The translations under genes were made by a program, and so were the position numbers. The notes beneath the pieces were generated by a model, which worked only from the letters and a program-made list of their open reading frames with translations, did not search any database and was not told where the DNA came from. From the NCBI GenBank assembly GCA_050694175.1, contig JBOGXA010000011.1, positions 1 through 64,000 on the forward strand: a stretch of DNA of 64,000 nt, written 5' to 3'. The DNA comes from JBOGXA01 sp050694175. Its GTDB lineage: Bacteria > Actinomycetota > CADDZG01 > WHSQ01. Shown here piece after piece: positions 8,310 to 16,340 of this stretch. How positions within the stretch are numbered: the stretch's first letter is position 1; each line of letters starts with the position of its first letter.

Positions 8310-9770
8310 ATGCGCTTGCGCACACTCGGCGTACTTGTCGCCGCCTGCCTAACCGGGATCGCCCCGCTATCCGTCGCGGCGGAGGGGGAAGAGGGCGCAC
8401 ACAGTCCCAACATGAAGTACGTGAAGAACATCGAATATGCCGCACGCAACGGGGACACCCCGAACTTCGGCACCGATATCGAGTTCTTCCGCATCGACGG
8501 TCGCCGGTACGCCTTTGCCGGCTCCTATCGAAACGGTCTCCACATCGTGGACGTCAGCAACCCTCGTGCGTCGCATGTGGTCGCCGTCTACGACTGCGGG
8601 GTTACGCAGGGCGACGTCCAGGTCTTCCGGCGCGGCGACCTCGGCGGCCGGGTCTTTGTCACCTACACGTCGGATACGTTCGGCGACGGAACGTCGACCT
8701 GCTACAGGGAAGCCGCCGCCCGTGGATTCGAGGTTCTCAAGCCCAACGGAGTGGGCAAGAACGGCACGTTCATTGCCGATGTGACCCGCCCCGAGAACCC
8801 CACGACCGTATCGTTTGTCGACGTCCCGCAGGGCTCGCACAATCAGACCGTGCATCCGAGCGGCAAGTTCCTCTACAACTCAAACTCGGATCTCATAACC
8901 TCGTTCGAGCCCGCAATCGAGATCTACGACATCCGCGATATCGACAAGCCGAAGCCGGTGGGGGAGCTGGCCCTTCCAACCAGGCCCGGCCTCGGCACAG
9001 AGTCGCACGACATCACATTCAATAGCTCGGGCACGCGCGCTTACTCCGCGGCGCTGTCACAGGGCGTCATCATCAACACGACGAAGCCCGCGCGCCCGAA
9101 GATCATCACGAGTTTCCTCGATCCCGCCATCAACGTGTGGCACCAGTCCGACCCTTTCACGCTCACAGACCCGCGCACGAAGAAGAAGCGTGATTTCCTG
9201 ATAGCCGAGGACGAGGTCGCGGGGGCCGTCGGGACCGGTCAGTGCCCCAACGGTGGAGTGCACATCTACGACATAACCGGCGCCAGGGAGCGCAACCCCG
9301 AGAAGGTCGGATACTGGAACATCGACGAGATCCGTCCCACCTCCAACGTGACCGACAGTTGCACCGCTCACGTCTTCGACATCCATCAGCGGGCTCAGAT
9401 CATGACGATCGCTTACTACAACGGTGGAGTGCGTGTGGTCGATATCTCGGGACTCGTGGGGATCTCTCTTGGGGACAAGTCATTGCCCGGAGAGCAGGGG
9501 ATGAAGCAGATCGGTTTCTATCGCACGCCCAACGCGGATTCGTGGTCGGCGAAGACTCCGTACATCGACCGCAAGTCCGGCGATTTCTACCTGTACGGCA
9601 ATGACATCAACAGGGGTCTGGACATCTACTTCTTCGACGGCAGCGCGCGCAGATCGCGGAGCTCCGGCGTGTGGATGACACCAGATGAGGCCGAGGCCGC
9701 GCTCGCCACCAGACCAAAGGTTGAGTTGAGCCCGGCGACCGCGTTCTTCTGCCTGCGACCACCGGACTGA
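8310..9770 (+). CDS. secreted LVIVD-repeat beta-propeller protein
   Basis: 486 aa with a clear Sec signal peptide (LRTLGVLVAACLTGIAPLSVAA). The mature part has LVIVD-type blades: GLHIVDVSNPRASHVVAVYD, NGTFIADVTRPENPTTVSF, AIEIYDIRDIDKPKPVGEL, GVHIYDITGARERNPEKVG, GVRVVDISGLVG. These secreted propellers have no settled function. A ribosome site GGGAGGAG lies upstream of the ATG. It is related in repeat type to the two larger proteins at 23-27 kb but lacks their PA-domain insertion. Conserved histidines (SHNQTVHPSG, TESHDITF, NVWHQSDPF, CTAHVFDIH) suggest a metal or ligand site, which is inference. Confidence 0.85.
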   Translation: MRLRTLGVLVAACLTGIAPLSVAAEGEEGAHSPNMKYVKNIEYAARNGDTPNFGTDIEFFRIDGRRYAFAGSYRNGLHIVDVSNPRASHVVAVYDCGVTQGDVQVFRRGDLGGRVFVTYTSDTFGDGTSTCYREAAARGFEVLKPNGVGKNGTFIADVTRPENPTTVSFVDVPQGSHNQTVHPSGKFLYNSNSDLITSFEPAIEIYDIRDIDKPKPVGELALPTRPGLGTESHDITFNSSGTRAYSAALSQGVIINTTKPARPKIITSFLDPAINVWHQSDPFTLTDPRTKKKRDFLIAEDEVAGAVGTGQCPNGGVHIYDITGARERNPEKVGYWNIDEIRPTSNVTDSCTAHVFDIHQRAQIMTIAYYNGGVRVVDISGLVGISLGDKSLPGEQGMKQIGFYRTPNADSWSAKTPYIDRKSGDFYLYGNDINRGLDIYFFDGSARRSRSSGVWMTPDEAEAALATRPKVELSPATAFFCLRPPD

Positions 9771-9783
9771 GGTCCCGCCCGGG

Positions 9784-10248
9784 TCAGGCGACGGTGTCGC
9801 CGACCTTGATGGTCCCCCCCGCAAGGATTTGGGCGCGCACACCACCTGCGTCGATTAGAGGCTTCACCAGTTTCTTGCCGGTGAGGTCCTCTAAGTAGCG
9901 GCACGGGGGGTTGCTTCTAATCCCTTTGAGGCGCACGTTGCCGACGGTGAACTCCGCCCCGATCAGCTCATCGAGGTCGACTCCCTCGGTGACGAGATTG
10001 CGGCGGTGCTCGCCGGGCTTCAACTCGAGTCCCTTCTCGGCCCGGGCGCGCTCGAGGCCCTCCGACGCGATCAGGGTCACCTCCGTGCCCGGGTCGTGGT
10101 CGGCTTCGTCCGCCGCGTGGGCGTAATAGCGGTCTCCGACCAGTCCCCGGCCGGGGACCGCGTCGACGGCGTCGACAGAACGGATGTCGCCGCCTTCCGC
10201 AGATGCGATGTAGATGCCGGTTATCGACCCTTCTGACATGAACCACAT
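9784..10248 (-). CDS. MOSC-domain protein
   Basis: 154 aa, a stand-alone MOSC (molybdenum cofactor sulfurase C-terminal) domain. Seen: VPGRGLVGDRYYA, VTLIASEGLERA, HRRNLVTEGVDLDELIGAEFTVGNVRLKGIRSNPPCRYLE with the conserved cysteine, and LAGGTIKVGDTV at the end. MOSC proteins carry sulfur or molybdenum cofactor; small ones are close to YiiM-like reductases. The ATG at 10248 has GGGGAT upstream; the ATG at 10239 is an alternative. It is convergent with the LVIVD gene with only 13 bases between stops. Confidence 0.85.
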   Translation of the reverse strand: MWFMSEGSITGIYIASAEGGDIRSVDAVDAVPGRGLVGDRYYAHAADEADHDPGTEVTLIASEGLERARAEKGLELKPGEHRRNLVTEGVDLDELIGAEFTVGNVRLKGIRSNPPCRYLEDLTGKKLVKPLIDAGGVRAQILAGGTIKVGDTVA

Positions 10249-10382
10249 TCTGACATCCCCGGCTCGCTCGGTGCGTGACTGTTAGGCGCGAACCCGTGCC
10301 CCCGATACTCCTGTTCGTACATTCGGCGAGTCTCCCGCCCTGCTAGGTTTTGTTCAGAGCCTGCGGGTACCTCGCGCGCGGT

Positions 10383-10417
10383 GGAGGGGGGTCGGGGAAC
10401 CAGGGAGGCAGGCTCGG
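10383..10417 (+). promoter_or_regulatory. 5' leader motif shared with the tryptophan dioxygenase leader
   Basis: The 35 bases before the aldehyde dehydrogenase ribosome site match about 30 of 36 positions in the leader of tryptophan 2,3-dioxygenase (49425-49460). The shared core reads TCGGGGAACCAGGGAGGC. Both copies lie upstream of catabolic genes in the sense orientation. It may be an RNA regulatory element or a coincidence of G-rich leaders. I do not recognise a known riboswitch. Confidence 0.3.
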
Positions 10418-10440
10418 AGAGGGAAGAGAGGAGCATTCCA

Positions 10441-11877
10441 ATGCCGGTCCGAACCCTGCAGAACTTCATCGACGGGGAATACAGGGATCCAGCCGACGGC
10501 CGCACGTCGACCCTCGTCAACCCGGCCACGGGTGAGGAGTTCGCCAGCGCGCCGCTGTCGTCGCAACCCGACATCGATGCTGCCTGCGGCGCGGCCCGGC
10601 GGGCGTTCGAGTCGTGGCGCGAGGCCACTCCGTCGGAGCGCGCCCTCGCGCTGATCAGGATCGCTGACGCGATCGAGAACCGTGCGGAGGAGTTGGTGGC
10701 GCTCGAGTGCGAGAACACGGGCAAGCCCATCCAGCTGACTCTCGACGAAGAGATCCCCCCGATGGTCGACCAGATCCGGTTCTTCGCCGGCGCGGCCCGC
10801 TGCCTCGAAGGGAAGTCGACGGGCGAGTACATGGCCGGCCACACCTCGATGGTCCGCCGCGAGCCGGTCGGGGTGTGCGCGCAGGTGACGCCGTGGAACT
10901 ACCCGATGATGATGGCGGTGTGGAAGTGGGGCCCGGCGATCGCGGCGGGCAACGCGGTGGTGATGAAACCTTCGGACACGACCCCTGTTACGACGTTGAA
11001 GCTGGCGGAGTTGATGGCGGAGTTCCTGCCCGCCGGGGTCTTCAATGTCGTGTGTGGGGACCGTGAGACTGGGGCGACACTCGTGGCGCACCCAGTTCCG
11101 GACATGGCGTCGGTGACGGGGAGTGTGCGCGCGGGCATGGAAGTGGCAGCCTCGGCGGCGACGGATCTCAAGCGCGTCCACCTCGAGCTCGGCGGAAAGG
11201 CCCCTGTGATCGTGTTCGACGACGCCGATATCGAGGCGGCCGCCGAGGCGATCGCCATCGCGGGCTACTTCAACGCGGGCCAGGACTGCACGGCGTCGAC
11301 GCGCGTGCTTGCGGGGGGCCGCGTGCACGACGAGTTCCTCTCTGCGATCACCGACAGGGCCAAGCAGACGACGACTGGCGATCCCGCCGACCCCGACACC
11401 TTCTATGGCCCGCTTAACAACGCCACCCAGCTCGCGCGCGTGCAGGGTTTCCTCGAGCGCGCACCCGACAACGCGCAGGTCCTCACCGGAGGTCACAAGA
11501 TCGACAACGGCGGGGGCTACTTCCACGAGCCGACCGTCGTGGCCGGGCTCGAACAGTCAGACGAGATGATCCAGCACGAGGTGTTCGGCCCGGTGATCAC
11601 CGTTCAGCAGTTCGACGACGAGGAGAAGGCACTCGCGTGGGCAAACGACGTCGAGTACGGGCTGGCCTCCAGCGTGTGGACGAAGGATCACGGACGGGCC
11701 ATGCGCATGGCCAAGGGCCTCGACTTCGGGTGCGTGTGGATCAACACGCACATCCCGCTGGTCGCGGAGATGCCCCACGGCGGCTTCAAGCACTCGGGCT
11801 ACGGGAAAGATCTGTCGATGTACGGGCTCGAGGACTACACGCGCATCAAGCACGTGATGTCGAACATCGAGGGCTGA
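10441..11877 (+). CDS. NAD(P)+-dependent aldehyde dehydrogenase, aminobutyraldehyde/betaine-aldehyde type
   Basis: 478 aa from the ATG at 10441 (GAGGAG eight bases upstream; the upstream in-frame start at 10381 would code a non-family extension). The ALDH superfamily is complete: TPWNYPMMMAVWKWGPAIAAGNAVVMKPSDTTP binds NAD, catalytic Glu249 sits in HLELGGKAP and catalytic Cys283 in FNAGQDCTAS, and EVFGPVI follows. YFNAGQDCTA is typical of gamma-aminobutyraldehyde and betaine-aldehyde dehydrogenases (YdcW/PatD, BetB), so a role in polyamine or putrescine breakdown is likely. No amine oxidase or transaminase is adjacent, so the exact substrate is open. Confidence 0.9.
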   Translation: MPVRTLQNFIDGEYRDPADGRTSTLVNPATGEEFASAPLSSQPDIDAACGAARRAFESWREATPSERALALIRIADAIENRAEELVALECENTGKPIQLTLDEEIPPMVDQIRFFAGAARCLEGKSTGEYMAGHTSMVRREPVGVCAQVTPWNYPMMMAVWKWGPAIAAGNAVVMKPSDTTPVTTLKLAELMAEFLPAGVFNVVCGDRETGATLVAHPVPDMASVTGSVRAGMEVAASAATDLKRVHLELGGKAPVIVFDDADIEAAAEAIAIAGYFNAGQDCTASTRVLAGGRVHDEFLSAITDRAKQTTTGDPADPDTFYGPLNNATQLARVQGFLERAPDNAQVLTGGHKIDNGGGYFHEPTVVAGLEQSDEMIQHEVFGPVITVQQFDDEEKALAWANDVEYGLASSVWTKDHGRAMRMAKGLDFGCVWINTHIPLVAEMPHGGFKHSGYGKDLSMYGLEDYTRIKHVMSNIEG

Positions 11878-11890
11878 GCGAATTCTACGC

Positions 11891-11939
11891 GTCGAGCGTG
11901 CGTTTGACCATCTATATCGTGGTCAAGTGAACGCTCGAC
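11891..11939. repeat. palindromic intergenic element, copy A
   Basis: A 49-base imperfect palindrome: GTCGAGCGT (11891-11899) pairs perfectly with ACGCTCGAC (11931-11939), and inside it TTGACC pairs with GGTCAA. Related elements lie at 13793, 25079 and 27268, always just beyond the 3' end of a gene. The long nested stem could act as a terminator or as a REP-like element. Confidence 0.6.
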
Positions 11940-11948
11940 GCGAACGGG

Positions 11949-12083
11949 TCAGCGGACGTCGCGGTCGCGCTCGACGACTCGTTCGGTTGCCGGGCGCTCG
12001 ACCACTCTCTCGCGCTCGACCGGACGTTCTCGCTCGATGATCACCTCGCGCCGGCCGCGAGCAGCCCACGGGCCCGGGACTGA
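11949..12083 (-). pseudogene. 3' fragment of a DUF6458 membrane protein gene
   Basis: On the minus strand this stretch encodes the tail VPGPWAARGRREVIIERERP followed by VERERVVERPATERVVERDRDVR, nearly identical to the end of the intact 84-aa DUF6458 protein at 13851-14105. The N-terminal membrane helices are missing. Upstream sequence in this frame (QSRARG...) is unrelated. It is a dead duplicate left within the 195-bp repeat. Confidence 0.75.
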
Positions 12084-12205
12084 GAGATCTCGAACATCGA
12101 GGTCGGACGCCACATGAGGTAACTGCGAAAACTGCACCTGCCCCCTTGCAGCGCACGGTAGCGAGGGCCATTGTGGAGTTGGTGGACGTCCCGAAGGAGA
12201 ACCAC

Positions 12206-13765
12206 ATGGAGCTCCCAGCCTCCCCGATGGCGATTTCTCTGCACAGAATCGTTTGGGTGCTTGCCCTGCTAGCAGCCACGGTCGTCGCGACCGTTCCCGC
12301 GAGCGCCGACGAACAGGGCTCGACCACACGAGTCAGCGTGGCGAGCGACGGCACCCAGGGAAACAAGCGCAGCAACGAGCCGTCGCTCAGCGCCGACGGG
12401 CGCTACGTCGCGTTCTCGTCGAACAGCAGCAACCTTGTGGCCGACGACACCAACCCATGGTCTGACGTGTTCGTACACGACCGAGAGACCGGGACGACCA
12501 CACGCGTAAGCGTGGCGAGCGACCGCACCCAAGGAAACGATGCCAGCAGCAATCCGTCGATCAACGCCGATGGGCGCTACGTCGTGTTCTCGTCAAACAG
12601 CAGCAACCTTGTGGCCGACGACACCAACCAATGGTCTGATGTTTTCGTACACGACAGGGAGACCGGGACGACCACACGCGTGAGCGTGGCGAGCGACGGC
12701 ACCCAAGGAAGCAATGAAAGCCGGGACCCGTCGATCAGCGCCGACGGGCGCTACGTCGCGTTCTCGTCGTCCAGCAGCAACCTTGTGGGTGGCGACACAA
12801 ACCGTCACCCGGACGTGTTCGTGCACGACAGGGAGACGGAGACGACCACGCACGTGAGCGTGGCGAGCAACGGCAGCCCGGGAAAGGGTGCCAGCGGCAG
12901 TCCGTCGATCAGCGCCGATGGGCGCTACGTCGCGTTCTGGTCGTACCGTGACGACCTGGTTGCGGGCGGCCGTAACGACAGCCCGCGGAACCCGAGGTCG
13001 GATGTCTTTGTGCACGACACGCACACGGGGAAGACGTCGCACGTGAGCGTGGCGAGCAACGGCAGCCTGGGAAACAGAGACAACTTCGAGCCGTCGATCG
13101 GCGCCGATGGGCGCTACGTCGCCTTCTCGTCACTCAGCAGTAACTTGGTGGCGGCCGACACCAATGGTCAATACGACGTGTTCGTGCACGACACACACAC
13201 GGGGACGACAACACGCGTGAGCGTGGCGAGCGACGGCACCCCGGGAAACGATGCCAGCGGCAATCCGTCGATCAGCGCCGACGGGCGCTACGTCGTGTTC
13301 TCGTCAAACAGCAGCAACCTGGTGGTGGGCGACACCAACCGACGGCGAGACGTGTTTGTTCGCGCAATCATGCTGTGCTCGGACGGACTCGACAACGACG
13401 GTGACGGTACCCCCGACCATCCGGGCGATGCCGGGTGCTCGTCCGGCAACGACCTCAGCGAGGGCTCCCTTCTACGGCGCGACTCGACCACGACCATCCG
13501 TTATCGGAACGGAGCGTTCCGAGGTCGCGTTGCTTCGGACGCCCGCCGCTGCGTCGCGGATCGCACGGTGTGGCTGAAAAAGGCGCGACCCGGCAGAGAT
13601 CGCACGGTTGATCGCACCAAGACCGGCCCCCGGGGACACTGGAAGATCGCGAGGGCGAACCCCGACGGCCGTTATTACGCCGTGATTTTCAACAGGCTCG
13701 TCTACAACGAGCACCTGGACACGATCGCGTGCGGCTGGGCCAAGTCTCGACTCATCTCCGTCTGA
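12206..13765 (+). CDS. secreted six-repeat WD40/PD40-like beta-propeller protein
   Basis: 519 aa from the ATG at 12206, six bases after AAGGAG. A Sec signal peptide (IVWVLALLAATVVATVPASA) precedes six repeats of about 58 residues, each of the form PSISADGRYVAFSSNSSNLV then DVFVHDRETGTTTRVSVASD. These are TolB/PD40-type blades. The repeats are also very alike as DNA (about 174-base unit), so they arose by recent tandem duplication. After them comes DNDGDGTPDHPGDAGC, a calcium-loop-like stretch, and a roughly 100-residue C-terminal domain. No enzyme motif is seen. The gene is bracketed by the 195-bp direct repeat, as if the whole unit had been inserted or duplicated there. Confidence 0.85.
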   Translation: MELPASPMAISLHRIVWVLALLAATVVATVPASADEQGSTTRVSVASDGTQGNKRSNEPSLSADGRYVAFSSNSSNLVADDTNPWSDVFVHDRETGTTTRVSVASDRTQGNDASSNPSINADGRYVVFSSNSSNLVADDTNQWSDVFVHDRETGTTTRVSVASDGTQGSNESRDPSISADGRYVAFSSSSSNLVGGDTNRHPDVFVHDRETETTTHVSVASNGSPGKGASGSPSISADGRYVAFWSYRDDLVAGGRNDSPRNPRSDVFVHDTHTGKTSHVSVASNGSLGNRDNFEPSIGADGRYVAFSSLSSNLVAADTNGQYDVFVHDTHTGTTTRVSVASDGTPGNDASGNPSISADGRYVVFSSNSSNLVVGDTNRRRDVFVRAIMLCSDGLDNDGDGTPDHPGDAGCSSGNDLSEGSLLRRDSTTTIRYRNGAFRGRVASDARRCVADRTVWLKKARPGRDRTVDRTKTGPRGHWKIARANPDGRYYAVIFNRLVYNEHLDTIACGWAKSRLISV

Positions 13766-13790
13766 CTCGAGACATATCCGTGGACCTGGC

Positions 13791-13984
13791 GCCTCGAGCG
13801 TGCGTTTGACCGTCTATTTCGTGGTCAGGTGAACTCTCGACGCGATCGCGTCAGCGGGTGTCGCGGTCGCGCTCGACGACCCGTTCGGTTGCCGGGCGCT
13901 CGACCACTCTCTCGCGCTCGACCGGACGTTCTCGCTCGATGATCACCTCGCGCCGGCCGCGAGCGGCCCACGGGCCGGGGACTG
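13791..13984. repeat. copy 2 of the 195-bp direct repeat
   Basis: Same sequence as 11889-12083 with about a dozen differences, in the same orientation. Here it covers the 3' half and downstream region of the intact DUF6458 gene, so this copy is probably the parent. Confidence 0.85.
13793..13841. repeat. palindromic intergenic element, copy B
   Basis: A 49-base imperfect palindrome starting CTCGAGCGTGCGTTTGACC and ending AACTCTCGAC. It lies between the convergent propeller and DUF6458 genes and overlaps the end of the DUF6458 3' region. It is the same family as copies at 11891, 25079 and 27268; its right arm is slightly degraded. Confidence 0.55.
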
Positions 13985-14105
13985 CGAACGACAGCACGAT
14001 GGCGAGGGCCCCGATGACCACAAGGATGATTCCAATGGCGGCGCTCGCGAGCATCCACACGAGGATGCCGACGGCGATGAGGACAATGCCTGCTCCGATT
14101 CCCAC
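13851..14105 (-). CDS. DUF6458 family small membrane protein
   Basis: 84 aa. The first 45 residues start MGIGAGIVLIAVGILVWMLA and form two closely spaced membrane helices with the MGIGAG start typical of DUF6458, a family almost confined to actinobacteria. The tail is short, highly charged and repetitive (REVIIERERPVERERVVERP, then ATERVVERDRDTR), with an ERVVER motif repeated. Function is unknown. Its 3' half is duplicated upstream of the propeller gene. It is divergent from the SDR gene. Confidence 0.85.
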   Translation of the reverse strand: MGIGAGIVLIAVGILVWMLASAAIGIILVVIGALAIVLSFAVPGPWAARGRREVIIERERPVERERVVERPATERVVERDRDTR

Positions 14106-14209
14106 GTAGATTCACCTCCGATAGGGCGACGGCGGCCGGAAAGCTCGGCCTGCCGGCTACTGAGATACCCCGAGCCGACCCGGCGAAACGCCGGAGGAAC
14201 GGAGGGACC

Positions 14210-15052
14210 GTGAACGAAGGCGTATCCAGGGCGGTTCTTGTCACCGGCTGTTCGAGCGGGATCGGCCGGGCTACGGCGATCGAGCTCAGGCGTCGAGGCT
14301 GGGAGGTGTATGCGACCGCCCGGAGGCCCGACTCGATAAGCGATCTGGCGGGGTGCCAGACGCTGCAGGTCGACGTCTGCGATGAGGAATCGATGCGTGC
14401 GGCCGTGGCGCATGTGGAGGAGGAGCACGGCGCGGTCGGCGTGCTGATCAACAATGCGGGCTACGGTCGCGAGGGGGCGGTCGAGTCCATCCCGATCGAT
14501 GACATGCGGCAGCAGTTCGAAACCAACGTGTTCGGACCTGCCCGCATGACGCAACTCGTGTTGCCGGCGATGCGACGGCAAAGGTGGGGCAAGATCGTCA
14601 ACGTCAGCTCGGTGGGCGGCAGGCTGACGATTCCCGGCGCGGGTGTCTACCACGCAAGCAAGTACGCGCTCGAGGCGTTGAGTGATGCCCTGCGCTTCGA
14701 GCTCAAGGCTTTTGGCGTCGATGTCATCCTCATCGAACCGGGTTTCATCAAGACGTCGTTCGGAGACACATCGATCGGAGCCATGGGAGATTCATCGGGC
14801 CCGTATGCGGTGTACAACCGGCACGTGGCCGAAAAGATCCATTCGACTTTCACGGGCCCGATGTCGGTCCTCGCAACCGGGCCGGAGTCTGTCGCCCGCG
14901 TCATCGCGCGGGCCGTCGAGTCGAAACGCCCGCGCGCCCGTTATCCGGTCACCGCGTTCGGGCGGACGGCGCTCGTGGCGAAGCGCCTCCTCCCGGACGT
15001 CGCGTTCGACGCGTTCTGGAGAACGCAGTTCTCGAGGCCCACCCCCGAATGA
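14210..15052 (+). CDS. short-chain dehydrogenase/reductase (SDR)
   Basis: 280 aa from a GTG at 14210 with GGAGG-rich sequence upstream. Classical SDR: TGCSSGIG (residues 12-19) binds NAD(P), NNAG is at about 80-83, the catalytic Ser lies in NVSSVGGRLTIPGAG, and Tyr147 and Lys151 form YHASK. The C-terminus extends past the core with a region like that of retinol/17-beta-hydroxysteroid-type SDRs (VEPGFIKTSFGD-like IEPGFIKTSF). Substrate is not predictable. Its stop overlaps the start of the next gene (ATGA), so it is co-transcribed with the HTTM-like pair. Confidence 0.9.
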   Translation: MNEGVSRAVLVTGCSSGIGRATAIELRRRGWEVYATARRPDSISDLAGCQTLQVDVCDEESMRAAVAHVEEEHGAVGVLINNAGYGREGAVESIPIDDMRQQFETNVFGPARMTQLVLPAMRRQRWGKIVNVSSVGGRLTIPGAGVYHASKYALEALSDALRFELKAFGVDVILIEPGFIKTSFGDTSIGAMGDSSGPYAVYNRHVAEKIHSTFTGPMSVLATGPESVARVIARAVESKRPRARYPVTAFGRTALVAKRLLPDVAFDAFWRTQFSRPTPE

Positions 15053-15474
15053 CGATCCGGGACCAGCGCGTGCGCGCTATTGCAGGCGCATGCGTTCTTG
15101 TCCTGCTGCTGTCGGGCGGTCTGTGGGGCGACGACGACCACTTCCCGTTCGGGCCGATGAGGATGTACTCGACGACCAACGCCCCGTCGGGGCGAGTGCG
15201 GGTGATCCGGTTCGAGGGTGTAACGGAGGACGGACGGACGATTCCGATCAGCACCGCATCGTTCGGCATGCGCCCTGCGGAGATCGACGGGCAGATGGAT
15301 CGGCTTCGCGGGGATCCCGAACTCCTCCGCCATCTGGTCACTGCCTACGAACGCATCAGCGGCCGCCAGCCGCGCCTGGACGAGCTGCGGCTGATTCTCG
15401 GAATCCACAACCTGCGCGAGCGAAGATCCGTTTCTTACAGTGAAGTCGTCGTCGCCGGCTGGAGCCGCCCGTGA
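15049..15474 (+). CDS. membrane-anchored protein, partner of HTTM-like protein
   Basis: 141 aa with one N-terminal helix (AIAGACVLVLLLSGGLWG) and then WGDDDHFPFGPMRMYSTTN, a motif rich in Asp, His and Phe, and an extracytoplasmic tail. I do not recognise a named family. It overlaps the SDR upstream and the HTTM-like gene downstream by 4 bases each, which implies an obligate three-gene unit. HTTM proteins are often preceded by a small protein with a similar H-F-P-F/M-Y-S patch. A shared membrane redox or carboxylation role is inference. Confidence 0.7.
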   Translation: MTIRDQRVRAIAGACVLVLLLSGGLWGDDDHFPFGPMRMYSTTNAPSGRVRVIRFEGVTEDGRTIPISTASFGMRPAEIDGQMDRLRGDPELLRHLVTAYERISGRQPRLDELRLILGIHNLRERRSVSYSEVVVAGWSRP

Positions 15475-16340
15475 GGGCGATCGGCTCTTTCTTTTTCCCA
15501 TCCGTGCCCCGTGGGCGGGTCGCGACGATGCGCACCCTTGTGTACGCGTTCGTCTTCGTCGATGTTCTGTTGACGACTGCGTGGGTCCCGAGGCACGGGT
15601 ATCTTCCCGGCCCCCTCTACGACCCGCTGTTCATTGGGCGCATCCTTCCCCTCCCGGTGCCGACCGTCGCCGTCGTGAGAGCCGTGGAGATAGGGCTCCT
15701 CGCGTCTGCTGCGATCGCTCTCAGCGGTCGTTTCGTTCGGGTCGCCGGAGCAGCGGTCTTCGTTCTCTACCTCGAGTGGATGGTGATCGCGTTTTCGTAT
15801 GGAAAGGTCGATCACGACCGCTTTGCGTTCCTCGTTGCCCTCGCCGTCTTGCCGACGGTGGGGATGGCGCGCTGGCGAGACCGAAAACCCGACCAGGCCG
15901 CGGGCTGGGCTATTCGCTTCATCCAAGTCGCGGTCGTGGCCACCTACTTCCTCGCTGCGCTTGCGAAGCTTCGCTTCGGCGGGATCGAGTGGGTGAACGG
16001 AGCAACGCTCATGCGCGCCGTAATCCGGCGGGGCACCTTCATTGGGGAGCCGCTCGAGGAAGTGCCCTGGGTGCTGGTCGCGGCCCAGTACTGGATCATG
16101 ATCTTCGAGCTGGCGTCGCCTTTGCTCTTCGCTCCAGGATGGATCGGGCGCGCGTGGTGGTGGGTGGCAGTTGGGTTCCACGTCGTGACCTTCTCGACGA
16201 TCGGGATCATCTTTCTGCCGCATGTCCTCTGCTTGTTATCGTTCCGCCGCCTCGAGCGTTTCGATCCGAGGGCGCTGCTGGCGGCGGCTCGAGCCCGCGC
16301 TCCGACCCGGGCTAGAACGAACGCCGGAGCGCCGCCCTAG
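15471..16340 (+). CDS. HTTM-like multi-pass membrane protein (vitamin K carboxylase-related fold)
   Basis: 289 aa with about seven hydrophobic segments. Typical HTTM-like patches are VDHDRFAFLVALAVLPT, a helix ending in ATYFLAALAKLRFGGIEWVNG, and QYWIMIFELASPLLF. HTTM (horizontally transferred transmembrane) proteins share the fold of gamma-glutamyl carboxylase, and their bacterial role is unclear. The ATGA overlap with the 141-aa gene shows coupling. The 3' end overlaps by 29 bases the end of the convergent FAD oxidoreductase gene. Confidence 0.7.
   Translation: MRAIGSFFFPSVPRGRVATMRTLVYAFVFVDVLLTTAWVPRHGYLPGPLYDPLFIGRILPLPVPTVAVVRAVEIGLLASAAIALSGRFVRVAGAAVFVLYLEWMVIAFSYGKVDHDRFAFLVALAVLPTVGMARWRDRKPDQAAGWAIRFIQVAVVATYFLAALAKLRFGGIEWVNGATLMRAVIRRGTFIGEPLEEVPWVLVAAQYWIMIFELASPLLFAPGWIGRAWWWVAVGFHVVTFSTIGIIFLPHVLCLLSFRRLERFDPRALLAAARARAPTRARTNAGAPP

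Larger units (their letters stand above)
11889..12083. repeat. copy 1 of a 195-bp direct repeat (truncated DUF6458 3' region)
   Basis: This segment is about 93% identical to 13791-13984 in the same orientation. It contains the palindromic element plus the last roughly 45 codons of a DUF6458-type gene on the minus strand, but lacks that gene's promoter-proximal membrane part. The two copies bracket the six-repeat propeller gene at 12206-13765. Confidence 0.85.

Noticed and set aside
10354..11526. 390-codon minus-strand frame opposite the aldehyde dehydrogenase
   Set aside because: Arg/His-rich shadow frame without domain, opposite a full ALDH.
12390..13360. Regular DNA repeats as a possible CRISPR array
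   Set aside because: The unit is about 174 bp, in frame, and encodes propeller blades; no short repeat/spacer alternation.
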